Shown here piece by piece: positions 49,101 through 61,996 of a stretch of 64,000 nt of DNA (positions within the stretch are counted from its first letter, which is position 1; the number at the start of each line of letters is the position of its first letter). Position numbers and translations under genes: made by a program. The stretch is taken from positions 97,448 to 161,447 of the forward strand of contig CAJNOL010000321.1 in NCBI GenBank assembly GCA_905250125.1, written 5' to 3'. Origin of the DNA: Rotaria sordida (lineage: Eukaryota > Rotifera > Eurotatoria > Philodinida > Philodinidae). A model generated the notes under the pieces. That model searched no databases. It saw only the letters and a program-made list of their open reading frames with translations, and was not told the origin of the DNA.

Positions 49101-52100
49101 ATAGCTCATTTCAAGAAGATTATTTTATGTCACATAAGGTATTTACTTGCTTAAATTATATTCTTGTGTTATTCAAACTAACCCGAATATTTATTTTTTT
49201 ATAAAATTTTTTTAAGTATATGGGTAAACTGATTAATTATATTGCTATATTGCTTTCAGCTCATTTACATTTTTATATTTGATTTCATATGTTGTTTTTA
49301 CATACTTGAATAATTTTTTATATATAATTATACATTTAGAATGAATCATCAATAGTAACAAATACAAAAGTTGATGAAGAACCAATTAAAACAAAAGATT
49401 TAACAGTATGTCATTTTATTAGACTAATTAAAAACACGGAAGAAAAACAACTTTTTTTTTTCTTTTTCTAGTCGACCGATGAAAATGAGATTGAAACCGA
49501 TGAACAAAATAATATTTTTTCACAAAGAACACATTCATTAGAATTTGAAGCATTCGCTAGTGATCAACCATTAGATTCATCCGAAATCGAATCGAAATTT
49601 CCTAATATAACTGCTCAATTTAATGATGAATTTGACGAATCTTCACAACAACAACAACAACAGCAACCATCAACAGATGACAATACACCATGGATTACTA
49701 TTGAAAAAACACCTGAAACTATTCAAACTAGTAGTATTAATAAAGATGAACCATGGGAACTTGAAGATAGTGGGGAAGAGAATATTACACCAGAAAAATC
49801 TAATTTACATAAAAACTATTTTTCTGATTCATTTAATGTACCAACAGCTATTGAAAAACATCCAAATGATGATAAAGACAATTATGATGATTATTTTACT
49901 AAACAACAATTAAATGAAAATATCGAACAATCATTAACAAAAAATGCATATAACGATGATAATAAAGAAAATATGCAAACTACAACATCATTAAAAGATA
50001 ACATTAATGCAACAGAATCGTCAACAACTAGCGATTCAGATATAGTTGAAGTTAATGATATTGCACCAAATGTTGAAACAATTAACGATCGTATTACGGA
50101 TCATATGCAAACAAGTTATGTCAATGTCGATGAAGCAGATGTCAAAGTATGTATTTATTTTCTCAGTATTTTAGTCAATTGAAATATTATTTGATTTTAT
50201 TTTTAGATCGAACATCCTAATGAGCCAATTGAAACAACACCTCGTATGGTAGCTGTTCAATCGGAAAGTGAAGATTTACCACCACCGTTACCAGCGCTAC
50301 CACCGTTAAATAATAAATCAAGTATTTATTAAAAAAAAAAAAAAAAAAAAAATATTTTTTTTCCTCAAAGAAATTTTTATTTATATATATATTTTTTTTA
50401 AATTAGATATTTCAAATAAGAATTTGCCATTAAAATCAGCACTTTTATCATCAAATAATGATACACAATATAAAAAAGATTTACGTTCAGAATCAGAAAT
50501 TACTCCAACTAATCGAACAACAATTGACACAAAAATTCGTAGTCAAACAGATACACAATCAGTTTATCCATTTGAATCAGGTATTGTAATATTTACAATC
50601 TATATTTTGTTGGAGGCGTTTGATGTCGTGTATAATGTTGATTATTTGATGAATATTTATTTGTATAATTTGAAACCGTATCATGATAATTTGAATTATA
50701 TGGTACTTGTAAATTAACAGTTTTCGATTGTAATAATGTTGTTGGTTGAATAACATTTACTCGACGTCGTGGTTGTTGTACTATCGGTGGCATAGCAATA
50801 AGAATAGGTAGATTATCTTTTCGTAGTTTAACTAATGGTATTTGACTTTTATGTTTTTTATGTCGTTCATCAATTAAAATTTTTAATTCATAAATTTTTT
50901 TTCGTATACATTCATCTTTTAAATCATTAACAGTTAATGATCGACAAAGTTGTTCAAGATCAATTATTGGTATTGGTTCTTGTTGATATTGTTTTAATGG
51001 AACTTTATTGATAGATGGCGTTGGTTTAGAAATTTTTGTCTAGAGAAAAAAAAAAACAACAACAGTAAGAATTCATAAAAATAACGATTTGTGTTTCTTT
51101 TTTGTTTTAATTACTGTTATTGGAAAAGTTGATGATTTTATAGGTTGATTTGTTTCTTCTTTTGTTTCAAGATAATCAAGATATTCAAAAAGTTTTTTAT
51201 CTTCATTTATATTTGTTGTTAAAGTTGATGTTTGAATAATTTTTGGTAATGGATGAGGAGAAGGTGTTTTAATAACGTGTTCAACTGTTTTTTTTGATGG
51301 ATTCATATGTTCATTTGTTGGTCGTGTTTTGATTTCATTTTGTTGTTCAATAAACCAATTATTATTATTATTTAATTTATTAAGATTTTCACATGATGAT
51401 GTTGGAATTGTTGTTAAAGTTTTATTAATCATATCAGCTAATGTTAATTTTGTTGATCGAGTTTCTGATGTTGATGAATTCATTTCATTAAATATAACAC
51501 TATCAATCTCATCATTTTCATCTTCATCAAATATACTTGAAATTTCATCACCATCATCATCATTAATATTATCGATTTTTTTATTTGTAATTGGTATATC
51601 TGATGGTGTCTTTTCAATACGTACATCAATTTGTTTTGATGATGGTTTTGTATCAGGTTGTTTAACTGATATATTAATCATATAAGTTTCTTCGAACATA
51701 CAACGAGATTTTGCTTTTTTATCATCTATATTTGAACTTGAAATATTCATTAATTCATCTTTGATACATACGATTTTATCATCATTTTCTTCAACTTGAC
51801 AAGTATTCATATGACCTCGTTGTACATCATAAGAACCATGTAAAAAAAATTTAAGTAATTCATCTTCACTACGAACTTTTGTAGTTTCCAATGTTGGTTT
51901 TCGACTAGATGGTGTAGGTTTATGATAAGATGTTGCCATGGCAAGAGTTTCACTAGCCATTGGTTATTACGACAGAATGTATGTCACGTTTGGTCACAAA
52001 AAACGAATGAATACGAACATCAGAAGTAAAGGCGTATATTTGAATGAATACTCATGGTCAATACAAAATCGATTGAAAGCTACATCATCATCATCATTAT

Positions 52101-55100
52101 CGCGTAGATATATATATAAATGTATACATTCATATGATAAAGCAAAAAAAACCTTGACCGCTAACTGCTCACTTTCTATCGTTGTTACGTAGTTGACACG
52201 TATGCACTATGATTATATCAATGATGTACATCATATTCTCATAACCAAAAAGAAAATTTAAAAAAATAAGAATATGATTTACTTTTGAAGAATATAAATT
52301 TTTTAAAAATAATTGTCTAAAATTGAACTAACTTAATTTAATGAAAATGGTATTGATTGAGTTGAATAAAATTCACGAGATTCTTCCATAACAATTGTAG
52401 TTGTAGAAGACGTTGTTCTCATTGGTGGTCTAAATAATGGATCAGTTTCTACTGGTTCAGATTGAGATGAATCATGTCTAATGACATGATAATTATCATT
52501 ATCGGTTGTTGTTAATGGTGTTCTTTCAGCTGATTCATGTTTAATAGATGTAAAATTTGATCGTCGTATTTTTTGCTCATCAATCATATCGAGCGTTGGT
52601 GAAGAAGGTGTAGAAACAGTCGCAAATATTGCTGTAAATGGAATTGTATTAATAGCATTACGACGAATAATAAGATTCGCAATAGTACTTGATAAAGGTG
52701 GTGATGGCGGTGATTCATGTCTTGATAATATTGATTTCACAAATTTTGATGCTGTAAGTGTATCATCATCATTATTTGAAATTGATAATGATGATTCAGT
52801 TGGTTGTTGACTTTGATATTCACCTTGAATAATACGTTGTAATTCAGCAATTGATACTGGCGTATATAAAAGAGTAGGACGATCACCTTGATAAAAAACT
52901 GATGGTGAACGACGACGATCATATACTTTTTGTCGTCGATAATAAGCTGATTCAAGACAATGTAATATAATTCGAGTTAGACCAATTAATAAAAGACATA
53001 TAACAATAGGTGATATTCCAACTAACACAGCATATAATACACGATTAAAACATTGACTCGAACAATATTCCATTGTCGATTTTTAGAAAAAAAATTGGTA
53101 CTTTCTCGATAATATTAATTATATAAAAAAAGTTTACTTGCTAAAGTTCTTTTTATTTTTATTTGTAATCAAAATATTAAACAAATCAATATTGGTATAA
53201 CTTTACAAACTTTTGGATTATGCTAACGAAGTGTTGAAAACAAAAGAGAGGCAAAAAAAAAGGCCATAAAGATAATAATGTCCATAATAACAAAAAAAAA
53301 CAACAACAACAACAGCAAACATATTGGAAACAGAAATAGGATAGAAGCTTAGCGGATAAATTCCACATCAAAAAGGATCTATCTATGATTATAACAGAGA
53401 AAAAGAATTACAGTTTAGCATGCGATGTTACCATCGTTTAGCTGTCTGCTAAACGATGACATACATATTGATGGATGACATAAAGCTGTATTTGTGTTCT
53501 GCATGATGAATCAAACAACTTGAGGAATTGTTTGTTGATCAGAATCATCTATAGATGGATTTGAAACAACAAGACATTGCTCCGAACATCGTACAATTTC
53601 TAATTGTTTTTTAAGTTGCCAATTTGAATAACAACGTGATAGTTGAATACACATACTTAAACTAATATATAATATTATTGCAATAACTAATGGTGTAAAA
53701 CCAAGAAGTAAAGTATTTTTTAATGTTGTACTATGGTTATTAATTTCTGATTCTTCAATTAGATCTTTTCTTTCCTAAAAAAAAAATCAAAGAATATAAA
53801 AATATTATTAATGAATAGAAAAATATAAATTTATCTATACCTCAGTAGTGACCATATAGTCTAGTTTAACTAACTTAGAAAAGTAATGATGACAAAATGA
53901 TATTTGTGTCTTTTAACTAAGGACTAGAATATATATATATATATATGTTCATGTCTTTGTCAGTTCAAATAAGCACATCGCATACTCAATCATCTAATGA
54001 ATGATGTGATTCTCTTCAAGGAACATGTTGGTAGAAAGAGCAGATCTCTACTATGCTTTCTTTTTCATCCGCTCATCAACATAAAGTCCTTCTTGTTGCG
54101 CCGTTGAATATAGAAGATTGAGAAAAGAGCGATCGACGAACAATCAAGTGGTAGCAACGGAGATTCCGAAAAGAAACAGACAGAGACAGAGAGAGAGAGA
54201 AAACGATGAAACCAAAAAACGAGCAAGAAAATATGTTCTTCATAATTGTTTGTGAAAAGAACGTTCTATTCTGAACAGCGTAAATGAAATTAGTTCATGT
54301 GTATGCGCGTATGCTCAAGATAAACAGAAAAGAAAAGGAAGATTTATATCAAAAAACATTTTGGTTTTTTTTGACTGTCGTTACTATTTCAGGAAGCTAT
54401 GTCTATTCATTTCCGTTCATTCACTCATCAATATGAGCAAATGTTTGCACATATGACAAAAAAAAAAGAAAATGAAAAGAATATTTGCAACATCCGTAGA
54501 TCTTATTTAAAAAAAAAAAAAAGAAAACAACAAGACGAAGTAATTAAAATAATTTTTTTTGTTTTTCTCGTATAGCTCTTCTTCGTTCAAGTTCTAAAGA
54601 TGATAATGATGTTGATTCAGACGAAGTAGATGGTGTAATTTCATGTGTAATTGATAATATTCCAGTTAATATTGATGCTAAAACAATTACTCCATTCAAG
54701 AGTGTTATTAGTTCAGCAGGTACATTACATGAAGATAATCAAACACTTGTAATTGCTCTTTATGGTTGTTGGTTACCTGATCATCGTCTTAGAGAATATC
54801 GTTATATTATGGATCAACTTTTTTAGTAAGACAATTCTAAATTTTTATTTTTATTTTTATTATAAATTTTATTTATTTATAATATAGTTATGTTTATCAT
54901 AAATTAGAGAAATTAGTTGTAAATGATTATGTTCTAATTTATTTTCATGGTGCAACACCAAAACATCGAACACCGGATTTAAAATTTCTACGTAAATGCT
55001 ATCAAATGATTAATTTTCGGTAAAAAATTTTTCGTTTTATATAAATTTTTATTATTAATATTTGTATTCGAATTAGACTTCGAAAAAATCTTCGTGAAGT

Positions 55101-56317
55101 CTATGTTGTACATCCAACACGATGGCTTCGTACTATTATTGCTCTTTCGAGACCATTTTTTAGGTAACAAAAAAAAAAAAGATTTACTTTTATTTCTATA
55201 ATTTTTATTTTTCTCTTTTAATTAGTAAAAAATTTTATCATAAAATCAATTATTTATATACAATTGCGGAACTTGAACGACAATTTCCTCGTAATCGTCT
55301 TTCAATTCCAGCTATAATCGAACAGTAAGTTGTTGTTGTTTACTGTGTATTCTATTGAAACTATCAATCAAGTCTTCTTATGAAATTATTTTGATGAGAA
55401 AAATACCTATTTTCTCTTTATCTAGATAACATATATTAGTATCTATTTACAGCTATCAATAGAGAAAAAGAAAGGTAGCATATTGTTCTCGTAATTAATG
55501 TTGGGGGAAATCAAATTTGGTGTTGTCTTTTTTTTTTTGTTTTTGTTTTTTGTACGATTAATTGGTGATGGTGATGTTTTCGTCGTTATTATTTTCTCTT
55601 CACTTGCTTTTAGACATGATCAAACTTATCGTGCTCAATAAAAAAAAAAGCGAATATATGAGCTATGGTAGAAAAAAAAATTAACATATTATTCTTATTT
55701 TTAACTTGTATATTACAATGAATAACAACTCACTTAGCTTTTTATTTTCTTAAATTTTTATACTAATCAAATTGATTTTGTTTATTGAAAGTAAACAACA
55801 ATCAATGCTTTAAATTTACTTAGAAAGCGTTAGAATTATTCTTTTCTATTGAGATAGTAATGATGGATATATATATATATATATCCGTAATATTTATTCA
55901 GATATGATTTACAACTTTCGAGAAGCAGATTCTTTCGACTTTTTCGTTGGTTGTAATTTGTAAGTATGTTTTTGAAAGACATTTAGAAATGAAAAGAAGA
56001 ATTTCATGCATGACTATTTTTTATTGCATTTAACATTGAAAATGCTTGTTAGCTTTTTTTATTTGTTGTTTATTATATTCATTATAATATGGTGTGTGTG
56101 TGTGTGTGTATTTGTTTGCTTTTACTTATATTTATATTAATTTTTGTTTCCTTTATGGGAAACTGAAGTATATATATATATATATATATTTAAATTTTAT
56201 AGGACGGACTGGCTATATTCTCAAAAGTATGATCGTCACAATGCAAGTATAAATCGTTCTATTGCACAATCAATATCTCGCTCTATCGTTCATAATGAAG
56301 ATGAAGCAGTTGCTTAA
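43198..56317 (+). CDS. Large acidic BCH-domain protein (BNIP2/PRUNE2/caytaxin family)
   Basis: Predicted 2000-aa cytoplasmic scaffold. Thirteen exons: 43198-43321, 43384-43505, 44774-46360, 46682-49138, 49340-49405, 49472-50146, 50207-50321, 50407-50580, 54576-54825, 54888-55019, 55077-55163, 55226-55324, 56203-56317; every join keeps phase. Residues 1-1770 are Asp/Glu/Asn/Ser-rich and unstructured, with many DPF, NPFD, DPW and WxxF-like motifs (LFDPFSP, KLNPFDD, LLDPFDSTW, NVDPWLL), typical of clathrin-adaptor ligands. The C-terminal BCH (CRAL-TRIO-like) domain shows LYGCWLPDHRLREYRYIMDQ, VVNDYVLIYFHGATPKHR, LRKCYQMINFRLRKNLREVY, VHPTRWLRTIIALSRPF and IAELERQFPRNRLSIPA. It resembles PRUNE2 without its DHH domain. 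Exon 3 may have its own promoter and start (ATG 44789 or 44795). Intron 8 hosts three genes. Confidence 0.8.
43506..44773. other. Intron 2 of the BCH gene with an internal promoter candidate
   Basis: 1.27 kb. It contains TA microsatellites near 43926-43943, a TTC run near 44329-44347, and TATATAAAAAAA at 44454-44465, about 330 bp before the in-frame ATGs in exon 3. The last 200 bp are a long pyrimidine tract ending in AATGCAAG (acceptor at 44773). Confidence 0.5.
44454..44465 (+). promoter_or_regulatory. Candidate TATA box for an alternative first exon
   Basis: TATATAAAAAAA upstream of BCH exon 3. If used, transcripts would begin at MINMASDVED (44789) and skip exons 1-2. AT-rich background makes a chance match possible. 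Confidence 0.35.
50593..51960 (-). CDS. Nested gene 1: unknown protein, 430 aa
   Basis: Lies wholly in intron 8 of the BCH gene on the opposite strand, its stop only 12 bp from the end of BCH exon 8. Two exons, 51960-51115 and 51039-50593, with a 75-bp intron; join T|TKISKP keeps frame and the total divides by three. I recognise no domain. The first exon is polar with an acidic middle (about 51500-51560) and starts MASETLAMATSYHKPTPSSR. The second has a basic, probably helical stretch (DLEQLCRSLTVNDLKDECIR, then ILIDERHKKHKSQ), and a Pro/Arg/Asn-rich tail. Uniform codon style and a clean splice argue that it is a real gene. Confidence 0.65.
52333..53073 (-). CDS. Nested gene 2: single-TM protein, 246 aa
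   Basis: Single exon in BCH intron 8, minus strand. One membrane helix near residues 13-37 (VLYAVLVGISPIVICLLLIG) after a short Cys-containing N terminus (YCSSQC), then a basic juxtamembrane segment (YYRRQKVYDRRRS) and a long Ser/Thr/Pro-rich tail, which by the positive-inside rule would be cytosolic. No enzymatic or receptor domain recognised. The helix and position suggest kinship with nested gene 3. Confidence 0.65.
   Translation of the reverse strand: MEYCSSQCFNRVLYAVLVGISPIVICLLLIGLTRIILHCLESAYYRRQKVYDRRRSPSVFYQGDRPTLLYTPVSIAELQRIIQGEYQSQQPTESSLSISNNDDDTLTASKFVKSILSRHESPPSPPLSSTIANLIIRRNAINTIPFTAIFATVSTPSSPTLDMIDEQKIRRSNFTSIKHESAERTPLTTTDNDNYHVIRHDSSQSEPVETDPLFRPPMRTTSSTTTIVMEESREFYSTQSIPFSLN
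53511..53855 (-). CDS. Nested gene 3: short single-TM protein, 92 aa
   Basis: Exon 1 is only 15 nt (53855-53841, MVTTE), then a 66-bp intron and exon 2 53774-53511. The joined frame reads MVTTE|ERKDLIEESEINN, then a membrane helix (TLLLGFTPLVIAIILYISLS), a Cys/basic region (CIQLSRCYSNWQLKKQLE) and CSEQCLVVSN, ending at TGA 53511. The short first exon is inferred from a good donor and phase, so it is less certain than the rest. It is too split to stand out as a long frame. Confidence 0.5.
53856..54575. other. Rest of BCH intron 8, no gene seen
   Basis: AT-rich intron sequence with a TA run near 53932-53947 and purine-rich tracts (54180-54200 GAGAGAGA). It probably includes the promoter of nested gene 3. 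Confidence 0.45.
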
Positions 56318-59300
56318 AAATATCATTGCTATTCATGATTATTTTACGGTTATACCCGGTCTTTTTCTTATTGTTTTATTTTTCTTCTATAATTTAATTT
56401 TTATTCTTGCTTCTTCTTTTTGTTGTGCAATAATGTGGTGCTGCGTTTTGTTTTCTTGTTGTCATTTCTTTCTTTTTTTTTGTTTTACATATCGTATATC
56501 TGCTTAGTGACAGTTCATATTGTATATGTGCATAGGCAAAAACACTGTTTGTTTTTTTAACAATTAAAATTGTTTGTTATGTTTTAAAAAGAAAACAGCA
56601 AGACGAAGTGAAAAATCAAAATAAGCTCGAAAATTAGAAATCAGACAGTGTGTTGCCTCGTTTTTTTTCCGATATGTGTGTGTGTATGCTTTTTTGTTTC
56701 TTCTCGATATATTTTGAAATACATATTTAACTAGTTCGTCACTAATTTCAAATGTCAAATGATGTTTTTTTTTTTTATTGAACTTACGTATAAATATGTG
56801 ATTGCTATTAAATCAACAAATTTTATGTCTATAAATATCGAAGTCGTAAAGATGGCAAAGTTTGACGAGGGCACAGTGTCAAGTGATAAATGACTTTTGA
56901 GGCAAGTCTTATCTCTTATATGATAGATCCTGTTGACATTGAATAAAGCGTAAAATGATTTGTACTTATGCATATTTCTTCCTAGGTTACGATCACTCTA
57001 GAAAGTATTTTAACAAAATATGTTGTTACGATTCACAATCAAGTTTTGAGTTCAAACTTTGTATGAAGAAAATTCTCAATGAGTCTTGTTCATTGTGAAA
57101 AATATCAGACTTTCTAATATCTTCTATATTGAAATATAAGTATAAGAATAATGTTTAGTTTTTTTCGTATAACAGAATCTTCATTATTGATATCTGACAA
57201 TAGGAGATACTAGAAACTCTTACAGTATTACAACGAATTAATCCTTTTAATCGAGAAAAGTTTAAAGTTGAAACTCGATTTTGATGATGATTTGAGTAAG
57301 ACTATAATGTTTTGTTGAAAAAATTATTAAAAAATAATCATAAATTAACATGAAAGTCCCCTGAGCACGAATTCTTTCATGCATCATCTAGTCCCCATAG
57401 GGCTTATCTAATAAGCTAAGATTTATCTCAAAAGCAGTTTACCATTGGGTCAAATTCTCTGATTAATTCAAGATATACCAAGCATAATTTAGAGTTTAAT
57501 GATGAATTATCATTTATATATTTTGTTGAAGAATCATTTCCATTCTAGTCTTTTTCTAACTGTTTAATCAATTTTATAGTTAATAAACATCCTATCATTA
57601 TTTTGTATACTATACTAATATCATTAAACAAAAAAAAAAATTATCTGTAAGCTATGTCAATCCCAGTCATCATAATTTTTTTGAGATTTATAAAATTACT
57701 ATAGTATCTTAATAATGTATGTATAAATAGATGATTAATTTTAAAAGAATAAAACGAAAACCTGCGTTCGAATCATTGTATCATAGATGAATAGACTACA
57801 GAATGAAAACTGTTTTATTTTGTTTTGTTTATATCATACACATTTATTGTTATTTTCTACAGCAAACTATTCAAAATGCATCATGACATATGTTTTCATC
57901 GATGATAGAAACTATATGTGTATCTATGAGCAGATTCTGCTATTGCTATTAAGACATTCTGTCATATTTTTCTGATATCGTCCATTCAAGATGTTATTAT
58001 GCTGATAATAGTACTCGTCGCTTCAGAAAAATAGACGAAACATTTCGTTTAGAAATGTCATATACAATCAAGCATGAAATTTCTCCATATTCTTTTGTGA
58101 AAGAAAAAAGTAATTATGACAAGGATGGAAATTTTTTCTGGGCATATAATTAGAAATGGTTATTTTGTATTGCAATTATCTAAAAATTAGAGAATTGTAC
58201 GATATTCATTCAAACATTGTTATAGAGTTCTTTATTGATCAAAATTAATTCTTTAGAAGAGAAGTATCGATTTCATCCCAATAAGACTTGAAATACAAGG
58301 AAAAATATTGACTTGGTCCTTTCCCGTTTTATGTCTAAGTAGTTTTCGGATAGAAATCAATTAAATAAACAGATGGCACAAAAGTTTTGCATTAATTCTG
58401 TTTCCACTATGGCATAACAGCAAATCATCGTTTGAGATTTGATAGTTTCTTTATTGGAAAGAACAAAGTCTCTACAACAAAGTTGCGAAAAAAAAATATT
58501 TGGTTCAAAATATTTATCAAAGAGTGTAAAGTTTTAAGAACATTTTTGGCTGGGAAAGTTCTTTGCATGTCCTTCATCCACTAAGAAAGTTAGTCTTATT
58601 TTCTGCCTTTTATTGGGTTTTGTAGAGCTACAGTAGGACATTGTAAATAGGCAAAAATAAAATTTTCAAAGTATCGGTTGAGTGCGTAATCGATATTTTT
58701 CCAACGACCTTTGTTAGCAAAAAATGTTCACAACTAATCAGTGATTTTGAAAAGTAAGGCTTTTTTTTTCAGCAATCGAAGTTAGTAAAATTCCATATTG
58801 TATGTTCATTTAGAGTTCAGTGATTCTTCTACCAAAACACATTATATAAAACAGAATGAATCAAGTGTTTAGTAAAATTGTTTTCTATGAAACCTGTAGT
58901 TTTGTAACTTGAATATTTCGATACTATAAGAAAGCTTGTGTCACGTTGGTTACACTCAAACATAATGTACATAAAAATTTCGAAAGTCACGTGTAAAGTA
59001 AACCGAGCAAATACACTTCTCAGCACGCTATACAGAAAACACAATTAATATAGAACTTTTGCACATTCTTTTTGATTATTACGTTTCTCAATGATATATT
59101 ACAAATAAGTTCCGTATCAGTATATTTACTTTAAATACATTCATTGTACATGGGCTGTCTGGTTCCATTCTTGTGAGAATCAGAACTGAGCTTGAAATCA
59201 AAACCAGTAAAATTCTGTTTATCTCTAATATTCACTAAGAAAAGATTCAAGTACTGATTCGATGTTTTTATTAAATTATTTTCTTATTCGATTGTTAAGT

Positions 59301-61996
59301 GACGGCAACTGTTAAATCTAGTAATGTCGACATGCTTATTTGTTATGAGAATATTGAATCAAATGGAATGTGTGATGATGAACAAGAATAAATGATTTTA
59401 TCCTCTGAATGAACTCTATTATATCAATAACACTATGAGACCTCACATATACATCCTATGTAAGGTGAAATAGTTCAGCTACTAATTGAAATCAATATTT
59501 TTACGATAGAATTTTCAGAAGATCAATTAGGATGGAATGAATTTATTAGGAACGATCAGAGTATCTTAGTCGAATGATCTCTGAAGATCGGATCGGCGAC
59601 CGTGATAAATTATTAGATATAGTGTAATAAAAGTAGAGAACAACCTTGAATCGGTTATCACGATATTATTTTAGTTATTTGATATTTTTAAATGGGGCTT
59701 TCTGATGAAAAATATATCAATAAATAGATCGATGAATGAAATACATAAAAGATTAGATATAATCCCTATCGAAAACCTGGAAAAAAAAAGATATTGTTAC
59801 TATAAAAATACTTACGGTTTCAACATTTATATATAACATGAAATGACAGTCATTCAATCATTTGTTTGAATACTGTTAGAAACAAATACTTTCATACGAG
59901 ACTGGACCATGATCGATATTGATACTTCAACATTTAATCAAAAACAAAAACAGCAATCATAGCAGCGAAAATTTCATGAAAAAGTTTGCTCACTATATCT
60001 ACTTCTCTCAAATTAACAAATGTTTTGAACATGATTATTTTGATTTCATTCAATCTATTACTTGTTCTAACGAGAAATATTTGAATATGCATGTTCAATT
60101 TCTATATACATATTTACTAAAATCATCCATCATTTATGCTAAATGTGCAATTGTATTTACATGATTGATAATTACTTTTTTTTTTCGTGTGCTCATATGT
60201 CAGATAGAATCTTAAATGAAGTAAAAATGTGTTTAATGACTCCGCCTAGCTATTTATTTTTATTTTCAAACCGATTTTAATCAAATAAAATATTTCGAAT
60301 ACTAAAATCTTAATTCGTTATTTGTTAGGTGTGTGTGAATAAATGACTATCAGACATTTTTCTTTGAATGATACTCTCTGTAGACAAAAAAAAAATATAT
60401 TACATGCTACTTTGATTAATAACTTGACCCTTTAATCAGTTGTTGTCATCTATTACATAATCATTCATGTTTATTAATGTTGTTTTTGATTGCTTTTATC
60501 ATCGTACAGATTGAAATGCAAATATACAATATCATAGTAAATCACAATTTTTTGTTACATGACCTTATATCAAGAGGGTTTTCGGTGCAAAAATAATAGA
60601 AACATTGATAAAAAAAAAGACTGACAAGAATATATATTTCGGTACTTGATTTGTCTATGATAAGTATATCTTTGATCTGAGATAAAGATTGAAATTTATT
60701 CTGTTTCATGCTTCAATTATTGCATTGATTGATTAATGGAATATTTTCGTTGGTCGTACTTCGAACGTAGTATCATGGAATCGAATTTCAACATACATTT
60801 AATTTAACACCATACACAACTTATCATGTCTACGTCAACGTTGATCATAAAATTCACTTACCTGTTAAAGGTAATTAATTGATCTTAAAATTTTATAAAT
60901 AACTAACTTCATCCTAGTTGATTTTTAAATTTTCAAATGAACTACTTTTCATCTTTGAATTTTAAAGTCAAATCTGATTCATGTCAATATAGGAAATCTA
61001 TTAGTAAATTTTCATCGAAATATAATAGAAATTTACTTTTTTTTACTTTCAAAAAATGTAAAGAAAAGTGACATCAGTTGATGTGAAAAATGATGAAATA
61101 AACAAGATACATGTGAATAGCTTTTTTAAATGACGATTAAAAATTTCTAAAATTAACTTATCTGATCAAATCACTAATCGTACTTGACAAATATGAATCA
61201 ATCTTAGAACAAACTGAGATTCACACAGATTGTCAACATCGAAAAATACAAGGTCATATACGAGTGTGTGAATTATGGCTGTGTGTCGTATTATACGATG
61301 AAAATACTGCTCTTATTTGTTCGTAAATAAGAAAAACATGATGATCATATTCTTATCATCTACGACCCCTGACGAACAGTATTTTTTTTTTCGTGCACAA
61401 TGATATATGGTCATATTTCAGGTACCCCCTGTTTCAAGTTACCCTTTTAGACCATAGGATGAATGCTATCGATGTCTTCTTTTAATAATGATACTTTGTA
61501 TATTTCTACTGTATTTCATTAAAAGAATTCTTCAAAAATTATTTATAGAATTTCTATTTTGAAATGAATTATAATTGAATAGTCACCTGTCTTATTTTGA
61601 AATTTTAACATCAACTAAGATAGAAATTAGTTGTGACTATGAAAATTTAATCATTAACTAGCTCCATCTTACTTAACTCAAAAATTTTAAACTTAATTGG
61701 TTGACTCTTCAATTGTAAACTCAACTAATTGTATTTTCAAAACAATTGAATTGAACTTCGATCATATATATATATATATGTAATTTTCTGTCTTATGTCA
61801 GACAATACTGCAAGTGAATATTGACTTCTCTTTTTCAATTTTTTTCTTTTGACCTGCGTATTGTGTAGTGATAAAAAGAAAGAAATAAAAGAAGAAAAAA
61901 CGAGGGCGAGCGCATATAATAGATAAACGCATTGATATATACCATGCATTTATATTTTTATACTTTCGAAGTTCGCAATAAACGATAAAGCATACA
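56318..61996. other. Gene-poor stretch, no gene seen
   Basis: 5.7 kb between the BCH stop and uricase. Only short, low-complexity open frames are present, none with a recognisable motif. Microsatellites: TA near 61765-61780. Between about 60880 and 61740 short blocks such as AATTTTAAACTTAATT and ATCAACTAAGAT recur loosely, without a clear unit. The BCH 3' UTR should lie at the left and the uricase promoter at the right. Confidence 0.45.

Noticed and set aside
56262..56507. Hydrophobic open frame at the BCH 3' end
   Set aside because: It is an alternative frame across the last BCH exon and its T-rich 3' UTR.
59919..60164. 81-codon frame in the gene-poor stretch
   Set aside because: No motif, no splice partners, composition like the surrounding noncoding DNA.
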